Assembly: GCF_000963885.1 (NCBI RefSeq)
Contig: NZ_BALE01000004.1
Coordinates: 1-64,000 of the forward strand
Reading direction: 5' to 3'
From: Tanticharoenia sakaeratensis NBRC 103193
Lineage (GTDB): Bacteria > Pseudomonadota > Alphaproteobacteria > Acetobacterales > Acetobacteraceae
DNA length: 64,000 nt
A program made the translations under genes and the position numbers. This document shows, one piece after another, positions 26,707-35,619 of this stretch. The number at the start of each line of letters is the position of its first letter. The stretch's first letter is position 1. A model generated the notes under the pieces. The model was not told the origin of the DNA, did not search any database, and was given only the letters and a program-made list of their open reading frames with translations.

Positions 26707-27390
26707 TTATCGGCACAATCCGAAACCGCCGGCCTGAAGATGCAGATGGTTGGCATGCAGGCTGTCATAGTCCGGCGAAAGGACGATCCCGAACAGGGAA
26801 CAGGCCCGGTCGCGCAGGTCATGCAGGAAAGCGGCATCCGCATCATGGCCCCGCCAGTGAGAGACGGGGATCGTCCGGCCGGTGGAGAGGACGAATGCGC
26901 TGACGTCGATCGCATTCGCGCGGGCGTGGGCGCTGAGCCGGCCCGGCTCGTTGCGGACATCGCGACAGGCGTAGGTCCCAAGGTGGTCGATCCGGACGAG
27001 ATCGCTGCCGAAATGCGCACGGGCAAGCGGACGTGCCACATCGGTCTCGAACATGACCCACGAGACCGCCAGCGGACAGGATGCGAGAAAGCTCGATGGT
27101 GCGGTCGTGACAGGACCGCCACTGACGCGAACCGCATCCGTGACGGGGCATGCGCCGCGGGCAAGCCCTGGCGCCGGCACGATCGGGGCGGACGCCGTTG
27201 CCAGCGCTGCGCGACACAGCGCCGGATCGCGCTGGAGCAGAGCCAGTTTCAGGCGTGTGACGGGCGTGCGCGGGGCCTGCAGGTCGAGTGGCACGGTCGG
27301 ATCCCATGCCGGCGGAACCCAGCTCCGGTGCAGCGCGATCGCGCCTGCCGTAAGCAGTGCGATCGCGAGCCAGACCCGGCCCCGGATCAC
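26707..27390 (-). CDS. Extensin-like family protein, M15-like metal motif
   Basis: A 227-residue protein of the bacterial extensin-like C-terminal family. Start GTG 27390 overlaps the stop of oxyR (GTGA), so the genes are translationally coupled. An N-terminal membrane or signal segment (VWLAIALLTAGAIALH) is followed by the domain from about residue 50. It carries SAHARANAIDVS (compare S-x-H-x-x-G-x-A-x-D of M15 DD-peptidases, with Gly changed to Ala) and HANHLHLQ, so zinc binding and a role in cell-wall remodelling are plausible. Four Cys residues in the domain could form disulfides. The link with the peroxide regulator is unusual. Confidence 0.75.
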   Translation of the reverse strand: MIRGRVWLAIALLTAGAIALHRSWVPPAWDPTVPLDLQAPRTPVTRLKLALLQRDPALCRAALATASAPIVPAPGLARGACPVTDAVRVSGGPVTTAPSSFLASCPLAVSWVMFETDVARPLARAHFGSDLVRIDHLGTYACRDVRNEPGRLSAHARANAIDVSAFVLSTGRTIPVSHWRGHDADAAFLHDLRDRACSLFGIVLSPDYDSLHANHLHLQAGGFGLCR

Positions 27391-28325
27391 GCGGCGGGAT
27401 CGGCCGGTGTGCAGCCTTCCGGGCAACTGGCGCGCAGGAACCGGGCGAAGTCGCGGAAGACCGGACCGCGCGGATCCGACCGGCGCCACACCAGTCCGAT
27501 CGTACGGGCCGCGTGGGCATCGAGCTCCCGGATCTCGACCAGATCCGTGAGCTGCGAACGGTTGTTCAATGCGAGGCGGGGGATCAGGGAATAACCCTCT
27601 CCGGCCGCAATCATGTGCCAGAGCATCTCGAGGCTTGTCGCCAGGCGCGAGTCGCCATCGTGCCCGACCTGGGCGCCGCAGACCGACAGTGCCTGCTCAC
27701 GCAGGCAATGCCCGTCTTCAAGCAGGAGCAGTTCCGGGCCGTCGAGACGCTCGAGCGCCAGGGCATCGTGTTCGGCCAGTGCATGGCCCTTCGGAAACAC
27801 GCCAAGGAACGGCTCGGTGAAGACCGGCTCGCTCACCAGCGTTTCCGAGGCGAGCGGAAGGGCGAGGAGTGCGAGATCGAGTTCGTTCTGGCGCAGCTTC
27901 TGAAGCATCGGCCCGGTCATGCTTTCCGTCAGCCGCAAGGCGAGCTGAGGATAGTGCGACCGCAGGCTCGGCAGCAGGCCTGGCACATAATAGGGGCCGA
28001 GTGTTGCAATGACCCCGATGCGCAACAGGCCGTCGAGCGGTCCGGTCCGGCTTCGCGCCACTTCGAGCAATGTGCGCGCGGCGGCGAGAACGTCGCGGCC
28101 GATGCTGATCAGGCGCGCACCATCCGGCGTGGGCGCAACATGGCGCCGCGACCGCTCGAACAGCGGCACGCCCAGAAGCAGTTCGAGCTTGCGGACCTGT
28201 TCCGAAAGCCCGGCCTGGCTGACGCCGCAGCGCTCGGCAGCGCGGGAGAAGTTCCGCAGGTCATCGACGGCAACGACATATTCGATGTCGCGCAGGGAAA
28301 GGCCGGAGAGGGGAATATATGCCAT
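27387..28325 (-). CDS. oxyR: OxyR hydrogen-peroxide sensor, LysR family
   Basis: A 312-residue LysR-type regulator. Start ATG 28325, with AGGAAT about 11 bases upstream, gives the normal N-terminus ahead of the winged HTH (SLRDIEYVVAVDDLRNFSRA). The effector domain contains the redox pair C207 and C216 in GHCLREQALSVC, the same spacing as C199/C208 of Escherichia coli OxyR, so disulfide-based peroxide sensing is expected. It is divergent from ahpC across about 200 bases holding a candidate operator, and is followed by a GTGA-coupled extensin-like gene. Confidence 0.93.
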   Translation of the reverse strand: MAYIPLSGLSLRDIEYVVAVDDLRNFSRAAERCGVSQAGLSEQVRKLELLLGVPLFERSRRHVAPTPDGARLISIGRDVLAAARTLLEVARSRTGPLDGLLRIGVIATLGPYYVPGLLPSLRSHYPQLALRLTESMTGPMLQKLRQNELDLALLALPLASETLVSEPVFTEPFLGVFPKGHALAEHDALALERLDGPELLLLEDGHCLREQALSVCGAQVGHDGDSRLATSLEMLWHMIAAGEGYSLIPRLALNNRSQLTDLVEIRELDAHAARTIGLVWRRSDPRGPVFRDFARFLRASCPEGCTPADPAA

Positions 28326-28340
28326 GGACCATAAATAATT

Positions 28341-28392
28341 CCTGTCTATCGATATGCAAAGCATAGTCGTGCCTATGACCCATATCGACAGG
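28341..28392. promoter_or_regulatory. Candidate OxyR operator between oxyR and ahpC
   Basis: Nested dyad: CCTGTC...GATATG at 28341-28356 mirrors CATATCGACAGG at 28381-28392, and inside lie CATAG (28362-28366) and CTATG (28373-28377). The four ATA-type half elements fall about 10-11 bases apart, the layout known for OxyR tetramer sites. It begins 16 bases upstream of the oxyR ATG. Confidence 0.7.
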
Positions 28393-28525
28393 AACGATTT
28401 CCGTTCTCATGCGATCCGTGGAAGATACGATATCGCAGACGGGGTGAAGGGCAGGGCGTGTCTCGGCCAGGCCTGAAGTGTCCCGTCGCGAGTTGGTCCT
28501 ACAGGATAGCGAAAAGGAATAACCC

Positions 28526-29089
28526 GTGCCGCTTATCAATTCCGTTGTGAAGCCGTTCAAGGCCCAGGCCTATCTCGGTGGCAAGTTCATCGAGGTGACC
28601 GAAGCCGACCTGAAGGGAAAGTGGTCGGTCGTCTTCTTCTACCCGGCCGACTTCACCTTCGTGTGCCCGACCGAGCTCGAGGACATGGCCGAGAACTACG
28701 AGACGTTCAAGTCGCTTGGCGTCGAGGTGTATTCGGTCTCGACCGACACGCATTTCTCGCACAAGGCGTGGCATGACACGTCGCCGGCCATCGGCAAGAT
28801 CTCCTATCCGATGATCGGCGATCCGACCGGCCAGATCTCGCGCAACTTCGACGTACTGATCGAGGAAGCGGGCCTTGCCGATCGCGGCACGTTCCTGATC
28901 GATCCGGACGGCAAGATCCAGTACGTCGAGATCACCGCAGGTGGCATCGGCCGCTCGGCTTCCGAGCTGCTCGACAAGGTCCGTGCGGCCCAGTACGTCG
29001 CGGCGCATCCGGGCGAAGTCTGCCCGGCGAAGTGGAAGGAAGGCGAGACGACGCTTTCGCCGTCGCTCGATCTGATCGGCAAGATCTGA
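28526..29089 (+). CDS. ahpC: Alkyl hydroperoxide reductase peroxiredoxin subunit
   Basis: A 187-residue typical 2-Cys peroxiredoxin that reduces hydrogen peroxide and alkyl hydroperoxides in the cytosol. The peroxidatic Cys is C47 in DFTFVCPTE and the resolving Cys is C166 in GEVCPAKW, matching the E. coli numbering exactly. Start is GTG 28526 with AAAAGGAA at 28512-28519. It is divergent from oxyR and is followed, after a strong hairpin, by its reductase gene ahpF. Induction by oxidised OxyR through the shared intergenic operator is inferred. Confidence 0.97.
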   Translation: MPLINSVVKPFKAQAYLGGKFIEVTEADLKGKWSVVFFYPADFTFVCPTELEDMAENYETFKSLGVEVYSVSTDTHFSHKAWHDTSPAIGKISYPMIGDPTGQISRNFDVLIEEAGLADRGTFLIDPDGKIQYVEITAGGIGRSASELLDKVRAAQYVAAHPGEVCPAKWKEGETTLSPSLDLIGKI

Positions 29090-29096
29090 TCAGGCC

Positions 29097-29130
29097 GGGT
29101 GTTGCGCGGCCTTCGGGCCGCGCAACACCC
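29097..29130 (+). terminator. 15-bp hairpin between ahpC and ahpF
   Basis: Perfect inverted repeat GGGTGTTGCGCGGCC (29097-29111) and GGCCGCGCAACACCC (29116-29130) around a TTCG tetraloop, 7 bases after the ahpC stop. There is no T run. A UUCG-capped GC-rich stem is very stable; it may partly terminate transcription or protect the 3' end of ahpC RNA, giving more ahpC than ahpF. Confidence 0.75.
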
Positions 29131-29282
29131 ATCCTTCATACGCCGCAGGCCCGGCAGCGGAAGCGATCTCTCGGTCCCGCTGCCGGACCCGTCGGTTGAC
29201 GGTGCGCCCGTCCCGACCCGGCTGGTCTCCAGACCAGCCACATCATACGACGCAATTCGCAAAAGCAGGGGACAAGCAATCG

Positions 29283-30866
29283 ATGTTGCAGGATCCGATC
29301 AAGTCGCAACTCCGCACGCATTTCGCAAGCCTCGCGCATCCGGTCGAACTGGCCGCCTCCCTCGATGACGGCGCGAAATCCCGTGAACTGCACGAACTCC
29401 TGCACGATCTCGCCAGCCTGTCCGACAAGATTTCCGTGGCCGATTATGCCGAGGACGCGCGCCGCCCGTCCTTCGTCGTCCGCCGCCCGGGCGGGGTCGA
29501 GGGAATCCGCTTTGCCGGCATCCCGATGGGCCATGAATTCACGTCGCTCATCCTGGCCGTGCTGCAGGTCGGTGGCCACGCGCCGAAGTTCTCAGCGGAA
29601 CTGGCCGAACAGATCCGCGCGCTGGACGGTGAATACGAGTTCGAAACCTATATCTCGCTGTCCTGCCAGAACTGCCCCGATGTCGTTCAGGCTCTGAACG
29701 CCATGACGGTTCTCAACCCGAACATCCGCCACACGATGATCGACGGCGCATTGTTCCAGGACGAGGTCGCGGCGCGCAACATCATGTCCGTGCCGCAGGT
29801 TTTCCTGAACGGGCAGCCTTTCGGATCGGGCCGCATGGATGCCGAGGGCATTCTCGTCAAGCTCGACACGGGTGCCACGGCACGTGCGGCGAAGAAGCTG
29901 GGCGAGAAGGCGCCGTTCGACGTGCTGGTGCTCGGCGCGGGGCCGGCCGGCGCATCGGGTGCGGTCTATGCCGCGCGCAAGGGCCTGCGGACCGGTATCG
30001 TGGCGGAGCGCTTCGGCGGCCAGGTGCTCGATACGATGGCGATCGAGAACTTCATCTCCGTGCCGGAGACGGAAGGACCGAAATTCGCAGCGGCACTCGA
30101 AGCTCATGTCCGTCATTATGAAGTCGACATCACGACCGGTCAGCAGGCGACTTCCCTGAAGCCCGCCGTCTCGCGCGGTGGCTTTCATGAAATCACCATG
30201 GCGAGCGGCGCGACCCTGCGGACCAAGTCGCTGATTCTCGCGCCGGGCGCGCGGTGGCGCCACATGAACGTGCCGGGCGAGGATTTCTATCGCAACAAGG
30301 GCGTCGCCTACTGCCCGCACTGCGACGGTCCGCTGTTCAAGGGCAAGCGGGTCGCCGTGATCGGCGGGGGCAATTCGGGCGTCGAAGCCGCGATCGATCT
30401 GGCAGGCATCGTGTCCCATGTCACGCTGCTCGAATTCGCCGATACCCTGCGTGCCGATGAGGTGCTGCAGACCAAGCTGCGTTCGCTGCCCAACGTCCGC
30501 ATCATCACCGGCGCGCTGACGCAGGAAGTGCTGGGCGACGGGCAGCGCGTGACGGGGCTGACCTATCGCGAGCGTGCGAACGAGCGCGAGCATCGCGTCG
30601 AGCTGGAAGGCATCTTCGTGCAGATCGGTCTGGTCCCCAATACGGAGTGGCTCCGCGACACGCTGGCGCTGACCGAGCGGGGCGAGATCGAGGTGGATGC
30701 ACATGGCGCGACCTCCGTGCCCGGCGTGTTCGCAGCAGGGGACGCGACTACGACGCCCTACAAGCAAATCATCATCGCGACCGGCGATGGTGCGAAGGCG
30801 GCGCTTTCCGCATTCGACTACCTGATCCGGCTGCCGGTGGTGAATGCCGACAAGGCAGCTGCCTGA
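29283..30866 (+). CDS. ahpF: Alkyl hydroperoxide reductase flavoprotein subunit
   Basis: A 527-residue NADH-dependent FAD disulfide reductase that recycles AhpC. Start ATG 29283 has AGGGG upstream. The N-terminal tandem thioredoxin-like domain carries the CxxC at 128/131 (SCQNC). The thioredoxin-reductase-like part has the FAD motif [11 protein letters not shown] at about 216-226, the redox CxxC at 344/347 (YCPHCDG), and an NADH-binding [10 protein letters not shown]. Length fits AhpF. It follows ahpC on the same strand after 193 bases with a hairpin, so it is probably read at a lower level than ahpC from the OxyR-controlled promoter. Confidence 0.97.
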   Translation: MLQDPIKSQLRTHFASLAHPVELAASLDDGAKSRELHELLHDLASLSDKISVADYAEDARRPSFVVRRPGGVEGIRFAGIPMGHEFTSLILAVLQVGGHAPKFSAELAEQIRALDGEYEFETYISLSCQNCPDVVQALNAMTVLNPNIRHTMIDGALFQDEVAARNIMSVPQVFLNGQPFGSGRMDAEGILVKLDTGATARAAKKLGEKAPFDVLVLGAGPAGASGAVYAARKGLRTGIVAERFGGQVLDTMAIENFISVPETEGPKFAAALEAHVRHYEVDITTGQQATSLKPAVSRGGFHEITMASGATLRTKSLILAPGARWRHMNVPGEDFYRNKGVAYCPHCDGPLFKGKRVAVIGGGNSGVEAAIDLAGIVSHVTLLEFADTLRADEVLQTKLRSLPNVRIITGALTQEVLGDGQRVTGLTYRERANEREHRVELEGIFVQIGLVPNTEWLRDTLALTERGEIEVDAHGATSVPGVFAAGDATTTPYKQIIIATGDGAKAALSAFDYLIRLPVVNADKAAA

Positions 30867-30875
30867 ACCCGTAAT

Positions 30876-30898
30876 CCCGAGTGCATGTCGCACTCGGG
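30876..30898 (+). terminator. Hairpin after ahpF
   Basis: Nine-bp stem CCCGAGTGC (30876-30884) and GCACTCGGG (30890-30898) with a 5-base loop, 10 bases after the ahpF stop. It has no T run; it probably marks the end of the ahpC-ahpF transcript before the topoisomerase gene. Confidence 0.6.
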
Positions 30899-30954
30899 AA
30901 ACCCGCCGCCCGTGAGGCGTTTCTTCCGCCGAAGAGCGCGGAAGGGCGGCACGG

Positions 30955-32031
30955 ATGGGCGACGCGGGCAGCGTTGATGCGATAACCCACGCGAAAGCGG
31001 CGGGACTACACTATGTCGACCATGCCGGGCCGGGGATTACCCGCAGACGGCACGGTCGGCATTTTTCCTATGTGGACCCGCGTGGTCAGGCGATTTCCGA
31101 TCCCGACGAGATCGCGCGGCTCAAACGCCTGGCGATCCCGCCGGCCTATCGCGATGTCTGGATCTGTCCCGATCCTGACGGACATCTGCAGGCTGTCGGC
31201 CGGGACGCCCGCGGCCGCCTGCAATACCGTTATCATCCGAAATGGCGTCTCGTTCGTGACGAGGACAAGTTCGCGAAGGTCCTGATTTTCGGGGAAGTCC
31301 TGCCGAAATTGCGCAGGCGCGTGGACGCCGATCTGCGTTCGCCGGGCCTGGATCGTGAGCGGGTTCTCGCAAGTGTCGTCAGCCTTATGGAAAAGACGTT
31401 GGCGCGCGTCGGAAACGACGAATATGCGACCGCCAACAACAGCTTCGGACTGACCACGCTGCGTCATGACCATGCGGATGTGCAGGGGCGTCACCTGACA
31501 TTCGATTTTCGGGCCAAGCATGGGATTGAACGTCACATCGATCTCAGCGATCCGCGACTGGCACGCGTTATCGGACGCCTTCAGGACCTGTCGGGCCAGC
31601 GACTGTTCCAGTATCTGGATGACGAAGGGCAGGCGCATATCATCCACTCGCAGGATGTGAACGCCTATCTGCGGGAAGCGACCGGCGAAGATATCACGGC
31701 GAAAGACTTCCGCACCTTCGCTGCGACGCAGCTTGCGGCCTTGGCGCTCGCCTCGTTCGAAGCCGTCGATACGAAGGCGCGGGCAAAGAAAAACCTGCTC
31801 AGGACAATCGAGACGGTAGCCGCCAAGCTGGGCAATACGCCTGCCATCTGTCGCAAGAGCTATATCCATCCTGAAGTCATGAATGGCTATCTGGACGGCT
31901 CATTGCGCGAAGCTCTCCTGAAACGGGCGGAAAGTGCGCTGGAGGATGCCGATGCATTTTCTCTGGGCGCGGACGAGCTTGCCGTCACGGCATACCTCGC
32001 GAGGCGCTTGCGTAAGCGGAAGGCGACCTGA
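30955..32031 (+). CDS. DNA topoisomerase IB (poxvirus-type)
   Basis: A 358-residue bacterial type IB topoisomerase that relaxes supercoiled DNA by a 3'-phosphotyrosyl intermediate. The N-terminal DNA-binding part (to about 110) includes RRHGRHFSYVD and IPPAYRDVWI. The catalytic domain keeps R170 (TTLRHDH), K188 (FRAKHG), R253 (DFRTFAAT) and the nucleophile Y303 (CRKSYIHP). GGAAGGG lies upstream of the ATG. Its place between ahpF and dps may reflect a DNA-protection theme, but these enzymes are often found in unrelated contexts. It ends about 290 bases before a strong bidirectional terminator. Confidence 0.94.
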   Translation: MGDAGSVDAITHAKAAGLHYVDHAGPGITRRRHGRHFSYVDPRGQAISDPDEIARLKRLAIPPAYRDVWICPDPDGHLQAVGRDARGRLQYRYHPKWRLVRDEDKFAKVLIFGEVLPKLRRRVDADLRSPGLDRERVLASVVSLMEKTLARVGNDEYATANNSFGLTTLRHDHADVQGRHLTFDFRAKHGIERHIDLSDPRLARVIGRLQDLSGQRLFQYLDDEGQAHIIHSQDVNAYLREATGEDITAKDFRTFAATQLAALALASFEAVDTKARAKKNLLRTIETVAAKLGNTPAICRKSYIHPEVMNGYLDGSLREALLKRAESALEDADAFSLGADELAVTAYLARRLRKRKAT

Positions 32032-32376
32032 TGAACGGGCCGATCGTTTCGCACGGCGCAGGCTGCCATGGAACGGCCCGAAAGACTCCGCCTGCGGCTG
32101 CCACCATCTTGCAGAGCGACGGTTGGAAGACCACGGCCGCGGCGAAACGTGGAACTGGCTGAACTGGCTATCGACAGGCGTTGCGGACAATCCCTTGTGA
32201 TATCGGGTGCGGCCGAACCGCTTTCCCTGAGAGACAGATGTTATCCGCCAACGGGTTTGAACTGGCGCGCCTCGGGCCCCGCGTCGGCCTGTGCGTTCCG
32301 AGTGTGGCGCCAATAAAAAACCCCGCATCGTTTGGCACGATGCGGGGTTTTTCAGGGCCGAAACGGCGCAGTGCGA
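32032..32376. other. Intergenic region between topoisomerase IB and dps
   Basis: About 345 bases between convergent genes. Apart from the bidirectional terminator at 32314-32352 I see no gene, promoter or repeat; short frames here lack ribosome sites and their products are low-complexity. Confidence 0.5.
32314..32352. terminator. Bidirectional rho-independent terminator
   Basis: Stem CCCCGCATCGT (32321-32331) and ACGATGCGGGG (32337-32347), 11 bp, loop TTGGC, preceded by AAAAAA and followed by TTTTT. It works in both directions, ending the topoisomerase transcript and the dps transcript. Confidence 0.93.
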
Positions 32377-32907
32377 TCAGCGCTTGCCGGTGCCGTCACC
32401 GTCACGCATTTCGCCGGTCGGCTCCTGCACATGGGCTTCCAAGAACCACAGCTGCTTGTCGAGGCCACGCGACACTTCGGTGAAAATGTCGGCCGTATCC
32501 GGATCGCCCGCCTCGTCGGTCACATCGATGGACTGGCGGACAGCGTTGGCGACCGTAGCATAACGATCGATGAGCGCGGAGATGTGGTCCGCAATGCGAT
32601 AGATGTCGGTCGGATACGGGGTGCAGATCGACTTCTTCGTCACATCCTGCGTCGTGCCGAACGCCGTGCCACCGAGCTGCGTCACGCGCTCGGCCGTGGT
32701 GTCGACGAACTCGTCGATGCTGGCGCGGAAGCCGTCCAGCATCTCATGGACGCCGATGAACTGCGGACCCTTGAGGTTCCAGTGTGCCTGCTTGGTGATC
32801 AGTGCAAGATCGATCAGATCAGCAAGACGCGCATTCAGCGTCTCGATCGAGACCTTCTTCGCGTTGTCCTGCATATTGTTGCGGGTAACATGTGTCCGCA
32901 TCGGCAT
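32377..32907 (-). CDS. dps: Dps-family DNA-protecting ferritin-like protein
   Basis: A 176-residue mini-ferritin that forms dodecamers, oxidises ferrous iron with hydrogen peroxide and, in many species, binds DNA. Start ATG 32907 has GGGAGATGG upstream. The four-helix fold is recognisable from NARLADLIDLALITKQAHWN, and the ferroxidase site residues are visible in QAHWNLKGP and HEMLDGFRASIDE. The N-terminus is polar and basic (MPMRTHVTRNNMQDNAKK), as in DNA-binding Dps. It sits close to oxyR/ahpCF and may share oxidative control. Terminator at 32314-32352. Confidence 0.93.
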   Translation of the reverse strand: MPMRTHVTRNNMQDNAKKVSIETLNARLADLIDLALITKQAHWNLKGPQFIGVHEMLDGFRASIDEFVDTTAERVTQLGGTAFGTTQDVTKKSICTPYPTDIYRIADHISALIDRYATVANAVRQSIDVTDEAGDPDTADIFTEVSRGLDKQLWFLEAHVQEPTGEMRDGDGTGKR

Positions 32908-32986
32908 GGTCCATCTCCCAAATTCAAGGGCGGAGCACATCAGACTCCGTCCGAATGCGGTCAATACGCCCTGCGCTGCGGCAGGT

Positions 32987-33020
32987 TGCTGCATGCCTCA
33001 CGCAATTGAGACATGCAGCA
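32987..33020 (-). terminator. Hairpin after the GT2 gene
   Basis: Inverted repeat TGCTGCATG (32987-32995) and CATGCAGCA (33012-33020), one mismatch, then CTCA/TGAG inside around CGCAAT. It lies 9 bases after the stop of the minus-strand glycosyltransferase gene; no T run. It may also sit near the dps promoter. Confidence 0.55.
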
Positions 33021-33029
33021 GGCGCGAAG

Positions 33030-35534
33030 TCAGAGTGTGTCCGGATCCACCAGATCGAAGAACGGCTGCCGGTCCACCGTGAAGAAGGCCGGATAGGCCG
33101 GGTCGCGAACGAAGAGCGGATGCTCGCCCCAGCGGCGCCTCATCGTCTCCGTCTCGAAGAAGAAGCGGGCCTCGTGCTCGGGCGACTGATCCGTGCCGCG
33201 TGACAGGCTCTCGTGGTGATAGGCGAGCCACTCGGCGCAGAACACGATCCGATAACCGGCATGTCGGATCTTCAGGCACAGGTCGACGTCGTTATAGGCG
33301 ACCGTCAGGTCGATCTCGTCGAACCCGCCGACCTCGGCGAAGACGTCGGCACGCACCATCATGGCGGCAGCCGTCACGGCGGTCACTTCGTGGCTCAGCA
33401 TCGTGCGGCCGATATAACCGTATTCCGTCAGGGGCTGCCCGCGATGGACATGGGCGCCGATCCCGGCCGGCCCGACAGCAACACCCGCATGCTGGATCGT
33501 GTCGTTCGGATAGAGCAGCTTGGCCCCCACGGCGCCGATATCGGGTGCGGCCTGAATTTCGCCCAGCGCCGTCTGGATCCAGCCATCCTGTTCCACGAAC
33601 ACGTCATTGTTCATGAACACCAGGTATTTCGCATCCGTGGTCGCGACTGCGAGGTTGTTCAGTCGGGAGTAATTGAACTTTTCCTCGACATCGAGAACGC
33701 GCACCTTCGCGGTCTCGCGCATTTCGGCAATGAACGCCTCGGCTTCGCGCGTGACGGACCAGTTGTTGACGAGCAGGATCTCGAAATTACGATATTTCGT
33801 GTGTTCCAGCAGCCGCTCGACGCATGTGCGGGTGGTGTCCACCTGGTCCTTGAACGGAATGATGATCGCGACCTTCGGCGCGTTGCGCACCTGCCAGTCG
33901 ACCCCATAGAGCGTCAGGCCCCGGATCGAGGAGACCTTGGCGCGCAGGCCGCGGCGTTTGAGGTGATCGGCAACGCAGGCGACGCCGGCCTGGATCGCAT
34001 AGGTCTTCTTCGAGACATCGACCGCCGTCGAATTGGGCGTCTTGCGCCAGTGATAGAGAACTTCCGGCACGTGCACGATCTGCGCCGCCGGGATCGTCTC
34101 GCTCACGCGCAGGACGAAATCGTGATCCTGCGCGCCGTCATACGTCTTCGAAAGCGGGCCGACCTCGCGCATCAGCGCCGTCTCGACCATCGTCAGGTGA
34201 CAGATGTAGTTGCAGCCGAGCAGATAGCGGTAATTGAAATCCGGCTTGAGGTTCGGCTCGAGGAAATAGCCCGCTTGGTCGATCTTGTCCTCGTCCGAAT
34301 AGAGCATGCGCGCGCCGGTCTTCTGCGCGGCCCGCACCATGACCTCGATCGCGACGTCGACCAGCATGTCGTCATGATCGAAGAAGGCCGTGTAGACGCC
34401 CTTGGCGGCATCCATGCCGACATTGGTCGCACCCGAAATGCCGGCGTTTTTGGCCAGCGTGATCAGGCGTATGCGCTTGTCCTGCTCGCAGAACGCGCGG
34501 ATGCGCGCCGTCGTCTCCTTCGACTTGCCGGCGTCGTCGACGATGATCAGTTCCCAGTTTTCGTAGGTCTGGCCGATCACCGACTGAATCGCGGCCTCGA
34601 AATCGGACATCAGCGGCCGATAGGTCGGGCACAGGATCGAGACCAGCGGCCGGTCCGTGAGCGGATCTTCAAGCCGCGCGCGTGCCACCCGCTCGCGCAG
34701 GTTGGCGTAATAGCGCCGTGCCCAGCGGTCATAGTCGCCGAGATTGTAGCCGGGCTTCGGGATCGCATCGCGGATTTCCATCCGCAGATTGGCCAACTCG
34801 CGATAGAGCCGGTCGATCGTGGACGCGATGTCCACCAGTCTCGCCTCGAGCGCGTCATCCGCGACGGACGTGGTGAACGGGCTCCCGCTGAGCTCGATAT
34901 TCCAGGGCAATACCTTGAGGGAAAAGGTCTGCGGGCTGGTTCCCTTGAACTGCTGCGGCAGGACGAATTCAAAGCCGCAGTTCGGATCGCAGCCGAGCAC
35001 GGCTGCGACATCACCGCGATACCGATCCGCGCGGAGCTGCGCCACGCGCGCGCCATTGACGGTGACCGAGACAAGACAGTTGCCGCTCTGGACGCCGGTG
35101 CGGGGATGCTTCTGCAGGATCCAGCCGCGCAGGGCACCCTGTTTCACGCCATCCACGAAGCTCTGGAACTGGGGCGTCAGCACGCCGTCGAACGTGCAGG
35201 CCTCGGCCGTTTCGAGAGGTGAAGACGACACGACGAACGGGACGATCGAACGATCGGCGAAGCGGATCGCGATCGTATGGGAGCCGCCGTCGAAATAGCG
35301 CTCGGGCACCTGGTATTCGAAACCGAGCTTCTCGACGGGCAGCCCGAGCGCAGTCTGCGCGTCGGGGCGCGACTGGCGGCAGGTCACCCGATCGACTTCC
35401 TGACCGTCGATCAGGATGTGCAGGCGTGTGGGCACGTCTGCGGATCGGCGGTCGAGTGCCCAGCCCCTGGCGATACCGTTATCGAGCGAATCGAAATATC
35501 CCAGGAAGGCACTAGCTGCTGGTTGTTTGGCCAT
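33030..35534 (-). CDS. Large glycosyltransferase with two GT2 domains
   Basis: An 834-residue protein. The first 200 or so residues look like two beta-rich modules (ALDRRSADVPTRLHILIDG and PERYFDGGSHTIAIRF) as found before bacterial surface-glycan transferases, followed by a short helical stretch. Two GT-A domains follow: the first near SILCPTYRPLMSDFEAAI with LIIVDDAGKS and YSDEDKID, the second near IIIPFKDQVDTTRTCVERLL with ILLVNNWS and FMNNDVFVE, ending in a C-terminal region rich in aromatic residues. Both domains have the metal motif (DED and NDV type). It is probably cytosolic and builds a surface glycan. ATG 35534 is chosen; an ATG at 35579 in the same frame is possible. It is divergent from the next glycosyltransferase gene. 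Confidence 0.86.
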   Translation of the reverse strand: MAKQPAASAFLGYFDSLDNGIARGWALDRRSADVPTRLHILIDGQEVDRVTCRQSRPDAQTALGLPVEKLGFEYQVPERYFDGGSHTIAIRFADRSIVPFVVSSSPLETAEACTFDGVLTPQFQSFVDGVKQGALRGWILQKHPRTGVQSGNCLVSVTVNGARVAQLRADRYRGDVAAVLGCDPNCGFEFVLPQQFKGTSPQTFSLKVLPWNIELSGSPFTTSVADDALEARLVDIASTIDRLYRELANLRMEIRDAIPKPGYNLGDYDRWARRYYANLRERVARARLEDPLTDRPLVSILCPTYRPLMSDFEAAIQSVIGQTYENWELIIVDDAGKSKETTARIRAFCEQDKRIRLITLAKNAGISGATNVGMDAAKGVYTAFFDHDDMLVDVAIEVMVRAAQKTGARMLYSDEDKIDQAGYFLEPNLKPDFNYRYLLGCNYICHLTMVETALMREVGPLSKTYDGAQDHDFVLRVSETIPAAQIVHVPEVLYHWRKTPNSTAVDVSKKTYAIQAGVACVADHLKRRGLRAKVSSIRGLTLYGVDWQVRNAPKVAIIIPFKDQVDTTRTCVERLLEHTKYRNFEILLVNNWSVTREAEAFIAEMRETAKVRVLDVEEKFNYSRLNNLAVATTDAKYLVFMNNDVFVEQDGWIQTALGEIQAAPDIGAVGAKLLYPNDTIQHAGVAVGPAGIGAHVHRGQPLTEYGYIGRTMLSHEVTAVTAAAMMVRADVFAEVGGFDEIDLTVAYNDVDLCLKIRHAGYRIVFCAEWLAYHHESLSRGTDQSPEHEARFFFETETMRRRWGEHPLFVRDPAYPAFFTVDRQPFFDLVDPDTL

Positions 35535-35619
35535 GGGCGTTCGTCGTATTCCGATTCGGGCGCGTGATCTGACACTCATGAGAGTGGACGCATTCCATCA
35601 AGGAGGGCAACCGACCAAC

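Noticed and set aside
33213-35222. A 669-codon plus-strand open frame across the dual-GT2 gene
   Set aside because: Shadow frame; the minus-strand protein shows coherent glycosyltransferase motifs.
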